In this document: positions 1 to 5,447 of the stretch, piece by piece
Position numbering within the stretch: position 1 is the stretch's first letter
Layout: every line of letters starts with the position of its first letter
Source of the DNA: Armatimonadota bacterium
GTDB lineage: Bacteria; Sysuimicrobiota; Sysuimicrobiia; Sysuimicrobiales; JACQTN01
Assembly: GCA_016210785.1 (NCBI GenBank)
Contig: JACQTN010000493.1
Span: forward strand, 1 to 9,091
Length of the DNA stretch: 9,091 nt
Reading direction: 5' to 3'
Translations under genes and position numbers: made by a program
The notes under the pieces: generated by a model
Told to the model about the DNA's origin: nothing
Databases searched by the model: none
What the model saw: the letters and a program-made list of their open reading frames with translations, nothing else

Positions 1-173
1 ACGCCGCGGAGGGCGAGATCTTCGACACCTTCGTGATCTGCGACATGTTCGCCAAGGCCGCCACGGGCAAGCTCACGCCCGCTCAGGCGGTGGAGGAAGC
101 GGACAGGCGCGTCAAGGAGATCTTCACCAAGTGGCGCAAGGCTGGCCTGGTGGGCGGCGGGAAAGATCGCTAG
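1..173 (+). CDS. ABC transporter extracellular solute-binding protein, C-terminal end (partial)
   Basis: Only the last 56 codons are in the window, read in the frame that ends at the TAG at 171-173; the gene begins upstream. The visible part contains DMFAKAATGKLTPAQAVEEA followed by an amphipathic stretch ending in VKEIFTKWRKAGL. This is the usual last helix of extracellular solute-binding proteins, where a 'tGk.tpeeAv.ea...v..if.kW' pattern closes the C-lobe. The role is inferred: a periplasmic or lipid-anchored receptor that delivers solute to the permeases encoded downstream. A MalK-like ATPase and two MalF/MalG-like permeases on the same strand support this. The ligand cannot be told from this fragment. 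Unlike the membrane genes, it is separated from the ATPase gene by a 336-nt structured gap. Confidence 0.72.
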   Translation, partial: AAEGEIFDTFVICDMFAKAATGKLTPAQAVEEADRRVKEIFTKWRKAGLVGGGKDR

Positions 174-202
174 GATAGACCACTGACCCCTCTCCCGCCC
201 GG

Positions 203-219
203 GCGCCGCGATGCGGCGC
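203..219 (+). terminator. Hairpin just after the binding-protein gene (possible terminator)
   Basis: GCGCCGC (203-209) pairs perfectly with GCGGCGC (213-219) across a 3-nt loop. The flanks TGACC (184-188) and GGTCA (226-230) can pair outside it with internal mismatches. It starts 30 nt after the binding-protein stop. No T-run follows, so as an intrinsic terminator it would be weak or partial. Its right arm overlaps the start of the first tandem-repeat copy. Confidence 0.3.
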
Positions 220-347
220 GGAGTTGGTCAGCGCGGTAGGGTGAAACGCCTTGCCCGTGCGTGGAACGTGCCGGTGAGCGCGGCGCCGTGAGTTCGGCGA
301 GCGCGGTACATGGAAACGCCCTGCGAGACGTAGCACGTGCCGGGGAG
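213..347 (+). repeat. Imperfect tandem duplication, two copies of about 68 bp
   Basis: Copy 1 is 213-278 and copy 2 is 280-347. Shared blocks in the same order are GCGGCGC (213 and 280), AGCGCGGTA (230 and 300), GAAACGCC (243 and 313) and ACGTGCCGG (266 and 335). The copies close with CCGGTGAG and CCGGGGAG. The offset between copies is 67-70 nt because of small indels, and identity is roughly 70% by eye. No coding frame runs through both copies. The blocks keep their order but the copies have drifted, so this is an old duplication or a two-module regulatory element. Confidence 0.65.
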
Positions 348-379
348 GGTGAGGGGCGTGCCAGGCGCAACTGCAGGCC

Positions 380-413
380 GGGTGCGCTCCGGGGGTCACC
401 CCGGGGCGCACCC
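380..413 (+). promoter_or_regulatory. Very strong 15-bp stem-loop upstream of the ATPase gene
   Basis: The left arm GGGTGCGCTCCGGGG (380-394) pairs with the right arm CCCCGGGGCGCACCC (399-413) over a 4-nt GTCA loop. Every pair is Watson-Crick except one U-G wobble (388/405). The following bases (CCGTGTCTACC) are not a T-run, so a classic intrinsic terminator is doubtful. A partial terminator, an mRNA 3'-end stabiliser for the binding-protein message, or a DNA operator all remain possible. It lies 96 nt before the ATPase start codon. The structure is read directly; its role is inferred. Confidence 0.6.
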
Positions 414-496
414 CCGTGTCTACCGCACCCCAGAAAACGCTTCGCACGACCACGCTGAGCACCCCCGCCGCCCCGCGGGCGGTCCGGCGGTACGGT

Positions 497-504
497 AAGA
501 GGAG
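497..504 (+). promoter_or_regulatory. Ribosome binding site of the ATPase gene
   Basis: AAGAGGAG ends 5 nt before the ATG at 510 and is a good anti-16S match. It fixes this ATG as the start, since the stretch before it is non-coding. Confidence 0.75.
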
Positions 505-509
505 ATCTG

Positions 510-1559
510 ATGGGGTATGTAGAGACCAGAAACCTGCACAAGCACTTCGGCGAGGTCGAGGCGGTCAACGGGGTCAACCTCTCGGTGGAGGAGGGGGAGC
601 TCGTGGTCTTGCTGGGCCCGTCGGGGTGCGGCAAGACCACGCTGATGCGCATGATCGCCGGGCTGGAGAAACCCACCTCCGGCGAGATCTACATCGCCGG
701 CGAGCGGGTGGACGAGGACGTGCCGCCGCGCGCCCGCGGCGTCGCCATGGTCTTCCAGAGTTACGCCCTCTACCCGCACAAGATGGCGGGGGACAACATC
801 GCCTTCCCCCTGGAGGCCGTCGGCATGGCGCGGCTGGCCATCCGAGAGGCGGTGGCGCGGGCCGCCGGGATGTTCGGAATCACCCACCTGCTGCGGCGCT
901 TTCCCCTGCAACTGTCGGGCGGCGAACGGCAGCGCGTGGCGCTGGCCCGGGCCGTGGTCCGGTCGCCCAAGGTGTTCCTGTTCGACGAACCGCTGAGCAA
1001 CCTGGACGCCAAGCTGCGGGCCACCGCCCGCTTCGAGCTGAAGCAGTTCCAGCGCGAGATCGGCACCACCACCATCTACGTCACCCACGACCAGGTGGAG
1101 GCGATGGGGCTGGGTGACCGCATCGCCGTCATGAACAAGGGGCAGGTGCACCAGATCGGCACGCCCCAGGACGTCTACGACGATCCCGCGGACACCTTCG
1201 TGGCCACCTTCATCGGGAGCCCGCCCATGAACCTGATCGAGCACGACGCAGGCACCCTGGTGGGGTTCCGGCCGGAGAACTTTCTGCCCCGGCAGATCTT
1301 CGGTGCACAGGATGACGTGGTGACCTACCGGTTCCGCGTGCGGCGGGTGGAGTACCTGGGATCCGACCGCTTCCTGTACGGCGTCCTGGAGGAGCGGCAG
1401 CGGTCGGACCAGACCGTGATCGCCGACCTGCCCGTGACCATCACCACGCCCATCGCGGAAGGGGAGGCGTACGAGTTCGCGGTCCCCTGCCGGGCGCAGC
1501 GCCAGTTCGACGCCCGGACGGGAAAGACGGGAAAGAGGAAGACCGATGGCGCTGCGTAA
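510..1559 (+). CDS. ABC transporter ATP-binding protein, MalK/UgpC/MsmK-like (CUT1)
   Basis: This 349-residue cytoplasmic ATPase should power the two permeases encoded next. All nucleotide-binding motifs are present: Walker A GPSGCGKTT (36-44), Q-loop Gln83 in VFQSYALYPH, signature LSGGERQ (135-141), Walker B VFLFDE (155-160), D-loop SNLDAKLR (163-170) and switch His193 in THDQ. The hinge to the C-terminal regulatory part, GSPPMNL (236-242), is typical of carbohydrate-type (CUT1) ATPases. That family also includes UgpC-like proteins, so the substrate need not be a sugar. A TOBE-like VGFRPENF follows at 251-258, only eight residues after MNL. Relatives usually have some 20-30 residues there, and they are often about 360-370 residues long, so the first part of the TOBE region seems trimmed. 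The C-tail is basic (GKTGKRK). The gene overlaps the next permease by 14 nt. Confidence 0.93.
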   Translation: MGYVETRNLHKHFGEVEAVNGVNLSVEEGELVVLLGPSGCGKTTLMRMIAGLEKPTSGEIYIAGERVDEDVPPRARGVAMVFQSYALYPHKMAGDNIAFPLEAVGMARLAIREAVARAAGMFGITHLLRRFPLQLSGGERQRVALARAVVRSPKVFLFDEPLSNLDAKLRATARFELKQFQREIGTTTIYVTHDQVEAMGLGDRIAVMNKGQVHQIGTPQDVYDDPADTFVATFIGSPPMNLIEHDAGTLVGFRPENFLPRQIFGAQDDVVTYRFRVRRVEYLGSDRFLYGVLEERQRSDQTVIADLPVTITTPIAEGEAYEFAVPCRAQRQFDARTGKTGKRKTDGAA

Positions 1560-2487
1560 GGACGTGCGCGTGGACGCGGCGCCCGCCGTCGCGTTCCGGC
1601 ATGCCACCCTGGCCGACCGGGAGGACCTGCTGGGCCGCATCATGCTGACCCCGGCCCTGGTCTACGTGATCGTCCTGGTGGGCCTGCCCTTCGCCCTGGC
1701 GATCCTGCTCAGTTTCAGCGCCGCCAGCGCGGGGAGCCTGGCTCTCTCGTGGGTCGGGGTCGAGAACTTCGCCACCATCATCCGGGATTCCCAGTTCCAG
1801 CGCGCCGTGCTGAACACGGTGTTCTTCACGGTCACCTCCCAGATCCTGGTGACGGTCATGGCGGTGGCCGCGGCCAACGTCCTGGACGCGGCATTTGCGG
1901 GGAAGCGGGCCATGCGCTTTTTGATCCTGCTCCCCTGGGCCGCCCCCGTCTCCCTGGCGTCCATGGCCTGGACCTGGATCTTCGACTCCACCTTCAGCGT
2001 GATCAACTGGACCCTGAAGGTGTTCGGGCTCCTGGAGGGCTGGCTCTACTGGTTCGGGGATCCCGCGCTGGCCATGATCGCCATCATCAGCGTGCACGTG
2101 TGGCGGACCTTTCCCTTTGCCACCGTGATCGTGCTGGCCGGGATGGCCGCCATCCCCCAGGACATCAACGAGGCCGCGCTCATCGACGGGGCCAGCTTCT
2201 GGAGAAAACTCTTCCAGGTGAACCTGCCCCTGCTGTTGCCCATCGTGACGGTCTCGGTGCTGTTCGGCGTGGTCTTCACCTCCACCGACCTGAGCATCGT
2301 CTGGCTGCTCACCCGCGGCGGGCCCTACAACAGCACCCACGTCCTGTCCAGCCTGGCCTTCCAGCGCGGGATCATGGGGGCGGACCTGGGGCAGGGCGCG
2401 GCCATCGCCCTGTTCCTCCTGCCCGTGCTGGTGATCGTCGCCACCGTCATGCTGCGGATGGCGCGGCGCGCGGAGGTGGGGGTGTGA
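1546..2487 (+). CDS. ABC transporter permease, MalF/UgpA-like
   Basis: This 313-residue integral membrane protein is one half of the translocation channel. It has about six hydrophobic spans, near residues 33-57, 87-113, 123-146, 176-199, 229-248 and 283-304, after a polar cytoplasmic N-terminus of about 30 residues. The EAA loop that docks onto the ATPase is clear at 209-230: EAALIDGASFWRKLF followed by NLPLL. The motif LTRGGPYNST (255-264) is a hallmark of the MalF/UgpA side of CUT1 importers. The ATG lies inside the last codons of the ATPase gene and has a purine-rich AAAGAGGAA site 5 nt upstream, so the two genes are translationally coupled. The family is certain; the substrate is not readable. 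Confidence 0.93.
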   Translation: MALRKDVRVDAAPAVAFRHATLADREDLLGRIMLTPALVYVIVLVGLPFALAILLSFSAASAGSLALSWVGVENFATIIRDSQFQRAVLNTVFFTVTSQILVTVMAVAAANVLDAAFAGKRAMRFLILLPWAAPVSLASMAWTWIFDSTFSVINWTLKVFGLLEGWLYWFGDPALAMIAIISVHVWRTFPFATVIVLAGMAAIPQDINEAALIDGASFWRKLFQVNLPLLLPIVTVSVLFGVVFTSTDLSIVWLLTRGGPYNSTHVLSSLAFQRGIMGADLGQGAAIALFLLPVLVIVATVMLRMARRAEVGV

Positions 2488-3347
2488 GGGGGCGGCGGCT
2501 GGTCCGGGCGGTCAAGCGGGTGGGCCTGTACACGGCCGCGAGCCTCTTCACCATCTTTGCCGTCTTCCCGTTCTACTGGATGTTCCTGACGTCGTTCAAA
2601 CAAAACCGCGACCTCTACGTGGGCGCCACCAACCTCCGCCACATCCCCTGGATCTTCAACGAGCCGCCCACGCTGGAACACGTCCAGCTGCTGTTCGCGG
2701 GGACGCCCTACCTGATCTGGCTGAAGAACACGGCATTCATTGGGGCCCTGGTGGTCCTCATCACCCTGGTGATTGCGGCGCCGGCGGGCTACAGCCTAGC
2801 CCGCCTGACCGGGCGGTGGGGCGAGCGGCTGGGCATCGGGATCTTCCTCACCTACCTGGTGCCGCCCACATTGCTGTTCCTGCCCTTCTCGAGGGTGATC
2901 AACGTGCTGGGGCTGCCGAACACGCCCTGGGCGCTGGTGCTCGTCTATCCCACGTTCACGATCCCGTTCTGCACCTGGCTGATGATGGGGTTCTTCCGAT
3001 CGATCCCGCGGGACATCGAAGAGCAGGCCATGATCGACGGGTACAGCCGGCTGGCGGTGATCGGCAAGGTCGTGTTGCCGCTGGCGGTATCGGGACTCCT
3101 CACCGTGACCATCTTCGCCTTCACCCTGGTCATGCAGGAGTTCGTCTACGCGCTGACCTTCATCAGCTCCGTGGACAAGATGACGGTCAGCCTTGGCGTG
3201 CCGGTGGCCCTGGTGCGCGGGGATGTGTTTTACTGGGGTTCCCTCATGGCGGCCTGCCTGATCACCAGCGTGCCCATCGCCGTCGTGTACAACCTCTTCA
3301 TCGACCGTTTCATTGCCGGTCTGACCTCCGGCGCCGTCAAGGGGTAG
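2484..3347 (+). CDS. ABC transporter permease, MalG/UgpE-like
   Basis: This 287-residue membrane protein is the second channel half. The start is GTG at 2484: it overlaps the previous TGA as GTGA, and GGAGG (2472-2476) sits 7 nt upstream. The open frame extends far upstream, but only as a shadow of the previous gene. Hydrophobic spans lie near residues 15-35, 81-102, 117-140, 148-170, 200-222 and 250-275. The EAA-type docking loop is E180 to P199 (EQAMIDGYSRLAVIGKVVLP). The opening FPFYWMFLTSFK and the ending FIAGLTSGAVKG are typical of MalG-type partners. With the ATPase and the other permease it completes a CUT1 importer. A possible stem-loop begins at its stop codon. Confidence 0.93.
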   Translation: MRGRRLVRAVKRVGLYTAASLFTIFAVFPFYWMFLTSFKQNRDLYVGATNLRHIPWIFNEPPTLEHVQLLFAGTPYLIWLKNTAFIGALVVLITLVIAAPAGYSLARLTGRWGERLGIGIFLTYLVPPTLLFLPFSRVINVLGLPNTPWALVLVYPTFTIPFCTWLMMGFFRSIPRDIEEQAMIDGYSRLAVIGKVVLPLAVSGLLTVTIFAFTLVMQEFVYALTFISSVDKMTVSLGVPVALVRGDVFYWGSLMAACLITSVPIAVVYNLFIDRFIAGLTSGAVKG

Positions 3348-3376
3348 CGGGCAGCGGGCCCGAAATTCCTGCCTGC
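3347..3376 (+). terminator. Stem-loop at the end of the importer operon (possible terminator)
   Basis: GCGGGCAG (3347-3354, starting with the last base of the stop codon) pairs with CTGCCTGC (3369-3376), with one G-T wobble. The 14-nt loop contains the palindrome CGGGCCCG. No T-run follows, so termination would be inefficient and reading into the M20 gene is plausible. Confidence 0.3.
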
Positions 3377-3388
3377 CGCTTGCGCCGC

Positions 3389-3417
3389 TTGCGGTCCGCC
3401 CGGCCGGATGATACTGT
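3389..3417 (+). promoter_or_regulatory. Weak sigma-70-like promoter candidate before the M20 gene
   Basis: TTGCGG (3389-3394) is followed after 17 nt by TACTGT (3412-3417). Each box matches the consensus at only about half its positions, though the spacing is ideal. An overlapping ATACT is an alternative -10. The 128-nt gap and the hairpin at the importer end make a separate promoter reasonable, but this is only a candidate. Confidence 0.25.
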
Positions 3418-3427
3418 GGGTGTGGCA

Positions 3428-3442
3428 GCCGGTCCCACCGGC
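3428..3442. promoter_or_regulatory. Perfect inverted repeat in the M20 leader
   Basis: GCCGGT (3428-3433) and ACCGGC (3437-3442) flank CCC. It lies just downstream of the promoter candidate and 33 nt before the M20 start. It could be an operator half-site pair or a small leader hairpin. CCCAC (3434-3438) can alternatively pair with GTGGG (3416-3420). Confidence 0.25.
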
Positions 3443-3475
3443 AGTGACCCTCAATCCCTTCCGCAGGAGGACACC

Positions 3476-4792
3476 ATGCCCGCATCCATTGACCTGCAGC
3501 GCCTGGAAGCCAGGCGGGAAATGCTCGTCGACCTGCTGCGCGACCTCGTGGCGATCCGCACCGTCAACCCGCCCGGGGAGAACTACGGGAAGATGTGCGA
3601 GTACCTGCTGCGCGCCGCGCGCGGCATGGGCGGCGAGGCCAGGATCGTGGAGGTCCCCGCGGCCCGGGCGGCGGAGCTGTACGCCCATGCCCCCACCGAC
3701 CACCCCCGGCTCTCCGTGGTGGGCCGGTACGCGGCCAGCCGCGGCACGCGCTCAGAAGGTGCGGCGGTGGTGCCAAGCCAGGGAACTCCTCGCACAGAGA
3801 AGCAGACGCCCGCGGGCCTGCACTTCAACGGCCACTTCGACACCGTGCCGGCCGGGCGCGGCTGGACCCGCGACCCGTGGACGCCCACCATCGAGGGCGG
3901 CCGGCTCTACGGCCTGGCGGCCTCCGACATGAAGGGCGGCATCGCGTCCATCCTGGGCGTCCTCCAGACCCTGGCCGACCAGAAGATCACCCTGGCCGCG
4001 GATCTCACCTTTTCCTTCACGCCCGACGAGGAAACCGGCGGCATGGCCGGGGCAGGCTTCGTGGCGGGCGAGCGCCTGGTGACGGCGGACTACGGCATCA
4101 TCACCGAACCCTCCCAGCCCCATCTGGTCAAGATCGGGCACCGCGGCGTGCTGTGGGTGGAGATCGAAGCGGAGGGCAAGACCGCCCACGGCAGCGTGCC
4201 CTACAAGGGCATCAACGCCTTCGAGAAGATCTGCGCCGTGGCCGCCGGCCTCAAGCGCCTGGAGCTGGAGACGCTGGGCAAGAAGCGCACGCGCCATCCG
4301 GTCCCGGAGGAGCGCCAGGCCCTCCCCACCATCATGGTGGGCGGCGTGGTCCGCGGCGGCCTGAAGACCAACGTGGTGCCCGACGCCTGCATGGTGACCG
4401 TGGACCGCCGGCTGATCCCGGAGGAGTCCATCGCGGAGGCGGCGGGCGAAATCGAGGGCGCCGTGGAGGACCTGCGCGCTCGCGATCCCGACTTGAAGGT
4501 GACCCTCACGCGCACGCTGGCCATCGAGCCGTCGGTGGTGGACGCCGGGCACGAAATCACGCGGGCCACGGCCGCGGCACACGAGCAGGTCTACGGGCAG
4601 AAGCCGAAGATCGTGGTCTCCTCGGGTTTCTTCGACGCCCACTACTTCACGCGCGGCCTGGGCATCCCCACCATCAGCTACGGGCCGGGCCAGCTCGGGA
4701 CCGCGCACGCGCCGGACGAATACATCGTGGTGGACGATCTGGTGAAGAGCACGCAGGTGCTGGCGCAGGTGGTCGCCGACCTGCTGGCCTGA
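3476..4792 (+). CDS. M20 family metallopeptidase / deacylase (ArgE/DapE-like)
   Basis: This 438-residue cytosolic di-metal hydrolase is expected to cleave an amide bond, as in N-acyl amino acid, succinyl-diaminopimelate or dipeptide substrates. The start is ATG at 3476, with GCAGGAGG ending 5 nt upstream. Metal and catalytic residues of the family are visible: His120 and Asp122 in NGHFDTVP, Asp151 in ASDMKGG, Glu185 and Glu186 in PDEETGG, Glu211 in TEPS, and His411 in GTAHAPDE. The lid/dimerisation domain runs about 222-340, with KTAHGS around His238 and a typical GGLKTNVVPD (294-303). The length is slightly above the usual 380-420 because of an insertion near residues 88-112 whose codons differ from the rest of the gene. 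The position after an importer suggests it processes imported acylated compounds. True DapE is less likely, since a DapL-type gene, which makes DapE unnecessary, lies in the same window. Confidence 0.88.
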   Translation: MPASIDLQRLEARREMLVDLLRDLVAIRTVNPPGENYGKMCEYLLRAARGMGGEARIVEVPAARAAELYAHAPTDHPRLSVVGRYAASRGTRSEGAAVVPSQGTPRTEKQTPAGLHFNGHFDTVPAGRGWTRDPWTPTIEGGRLYGLAASDMKGGIASILGVLQTLADQKITLAADLTFSFTPDEETGGMAGAGFVAGERLVTADYGIITEPSQPHLVKIGHRGVLWVEIEAEGKTAHGSVPYKGINAFEKICAVAAGLKRLELETLGKKRTRHPVPEERQALPTIMVGGVVRGGLKTNVVPDACMVTVDRRLIPEESIAEAAGEIEGAVEDLRARDPDLKVTLTRTLAIEPSVVDAGHEITRATAAAHEQVYGQKPKIVVSSGFFDAHYFTRGLGIPTISYGPGQLGTAHAPDEYIVVDDLVKSTQVLAQVVADLLA

Positions 4793-4808
4793 TCCCCGAC
4801 AGGGGTAC

Positions 4809-4862
4809 ATGGACAACACCGACTTTACCCGCATCCTGTTCAGGCTGCTGGGATCGCGATGA
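4809..4862 (+). other. Mini-ORF 1, 17 codons, before the DinB-like gene
   Basis: ATG at 4809 opens MDNTDFTRILFRLLGSR, ending at TGA 4860-4862. An AGGGG at 4801-4805 lies very close (4 nt or less) to the ATG, so initiation would be modest. Its stop overlaps the start of mini-ORF 2 as ATGA. No family is recognised. It could be a leader peptide, a decayed gene start or chance. Confidence 0.25.
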
Positions 4863-4894
4863 ACACATCTCAGGCTCAGGAGGTGCGACGGTGA
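4859..4894 (+). other. Mini-ORF 2, 11 codons, running into the DinB-like gene
   Basis: ATG at 4859 opens MNTSQAQEVRR, ending at TGA 4892-4894, which overlaps the GTG start of the DinB-like gene as GTGA. The strong ribosome site of the DinB-like gene lies inside this frame. No function is recognised. Its only notable property is the double stop-start chain. Confidence 0.22.
4878..4885 (+). promoter_or_regulatory. Perfect ribosome binding site for the DinB-like gene
   Basis: AGGAGGTG is a full match to the 16S tail. The AGGAGG core ends 7 nt before GTG 4891, which selects this GTG over the ATG at 4906. Confidence 0.8.
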
Positions 4895-5397
4895 ACCCCT
4901 CACAGATGTACGAGTACCTGGCCAAAGCGCGCGGCCGCGTGTTCGAGAAGGTCCGCACGCTGACCCCGGAGCAGTACACGCAGAAGTTTCCCTTCGGCAT
5001 GGGCTCGGTCCGGGCCACGCTGGCCCATACCGCCAGCGCCGAGTGGACCTACTCCCACCGCGTCACCGGGGAAATGGTGAACTCGGCGGACTCACCGTTT
5101 GTGGAAGACAAGGTGCCCGACTTCGCCACCCTGGAGGCCCGGTGGACGGAACAGGCTGACCGCACGCGCCGCGTGCTGTCCGGGATCAGCGACTGGAACA
5201 GGCCCCTCGAGTACCGCATGAAGCTGCGGGACAAGGCGTACCGGATCAAGGCGACCACCGGCGGCGTCCTGTCCCAGCTCCTGTTTCACGAGGTCCATCA
5301 TCGCGCGCAGGTGATGGCGATGCTGCGCCATCTGGGCACGCCGCTGGAGAACCTGGACTACTCGGGGCTGATGTTCGACCGCACGGAGGAAACCTAG
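4891..5397 (+). CDS. DinB/YfiT-fold putative metalloenzyme
   Basis: This 168-residue protein has the four-helix-bundle pattern of the DinB superfamily. Members bind a divalent metal through three histidines; many are of unknown function, and some are thiol-dependent (bacillithiol or mycothiol) S-transferases. The predicted ligands are His46 in ATLAHTASAEW, and His133 and His137 in FHEVHHRAQVMAMLRHLG, the usual H-x3-H next to HRxQ. The length matches the family (about 150-175). The N-terminal helix begins MYEYLAKARGR, and the C-terminal LDYSGLMF is common in DinB proteins. The start is GTG at 4891, chosen for its perfect ribosome site. The gene is 98 nt after the M20 gene and probably cotranscribed. 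The substrate is unknown, and nothing in the neighbours fixes it. Confidence 0.8.
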   Translation: MNPSQMYEYLAKARGRVFEKVRTLTPEQYTQKFPFGMGSVRATLAHTASAEWTYSHRVTGEMVNSADSPFVEDKVPDFATLEARWTEQADRTRRVLSGISDWNRPLEYRMKLRDKAYRIKATTGGVLSQLLFHEVHHRAQVMAMLRHLGTPLENLDYSGLMFDRTEET

Positions 5398-5409
5398 TCT
5401 CTCCGGCGT

Positions 5410-5430
5410 TCGCCCCGGGATCACGGGCGA
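5410..5430 (+). terminator. Short hairpin after the DinB-like gene (weak candidate)
   Basis: TCGCCC (5410-5415) pairs with GGGCGA (5425-5430) over a 9-nt loop, 13 nt after the DinB-like stop. No T-run follows. It may mark the end of the importer/M20/DinB unit before the compositionally different methyltransferase gene. Confidence 0.2.
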
Positions 5431-5447
5431 CCAGGGCGCTGACGCGC

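Larger units (their letters stand above)
174..509. other. Structured intergenic gap between binding-protein and ATPase genes
   Basis: This 336-nt stretch has no credible gene. A possible 65-codon frame (261-458) is arginine/glycine/alanine-rich, lacks a ribosome site and looks like nothing known. What the gap does hold is secondary structure: a 7-bp hairpin at 203-219, an imperfect tandem duplication at 213-347, and a 15-bp-stem hairpin at 380-413. No convincing -35/-10 pair was found, so it cannot be said whether the ATPase gene is read from the upstream promoter or its own. The last bases (497-504) are the ribosome site of the ATPase gene. Confidence 0.7.

Noticed and set aside
221..260. 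tRNA-like text: AGTTGGTCAGCGCGGT resembles a tRNA D-arm.
   Set aside because: No acceptor stem, anticodon arm or GTTCGANTC T-arm can be drawn around it in either repeat copy.
261..458. 65-codon plus-strand frame in the gap before the ATPase gene.
   Set aside because: No ribosome site, biased Arg/Gly/Ala/Pro content, and it runs through the repeats and the strong hairpin.
421..460. Possible third copy of the tandem repeat (GAAAACGCTTCGCACG).
   Set aside because: Only one short block resembles GAAACGCC and the offset does not fit the 67-70 nt unit.
420..1643. 407-codon minus-strand frame opposite the ATPase gene; similar long minus frames at 1441-2340, 3752-4903 and 6360-7706.
   Set aside because: High GC keeps antisense frames open. 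The translations are low-complexity and His/Gly/Arg-rich, while the plus strand encodes clear families.
1749..2483. Upstream extension of the second permease frame.
   Set aside because: It is an out-of-frame shadow of the first permease. GTG 2484 with GGAGG 7 nt upstream gives the normal MalG-type N-terminus.
3476..4792. Naming the M20 enzyme DapE or ArgE.
   Set aside because: Metal ligands are shared by the whole superfamily. No specificity residue can be read, and the DapL-type gene weakens the DapE case.
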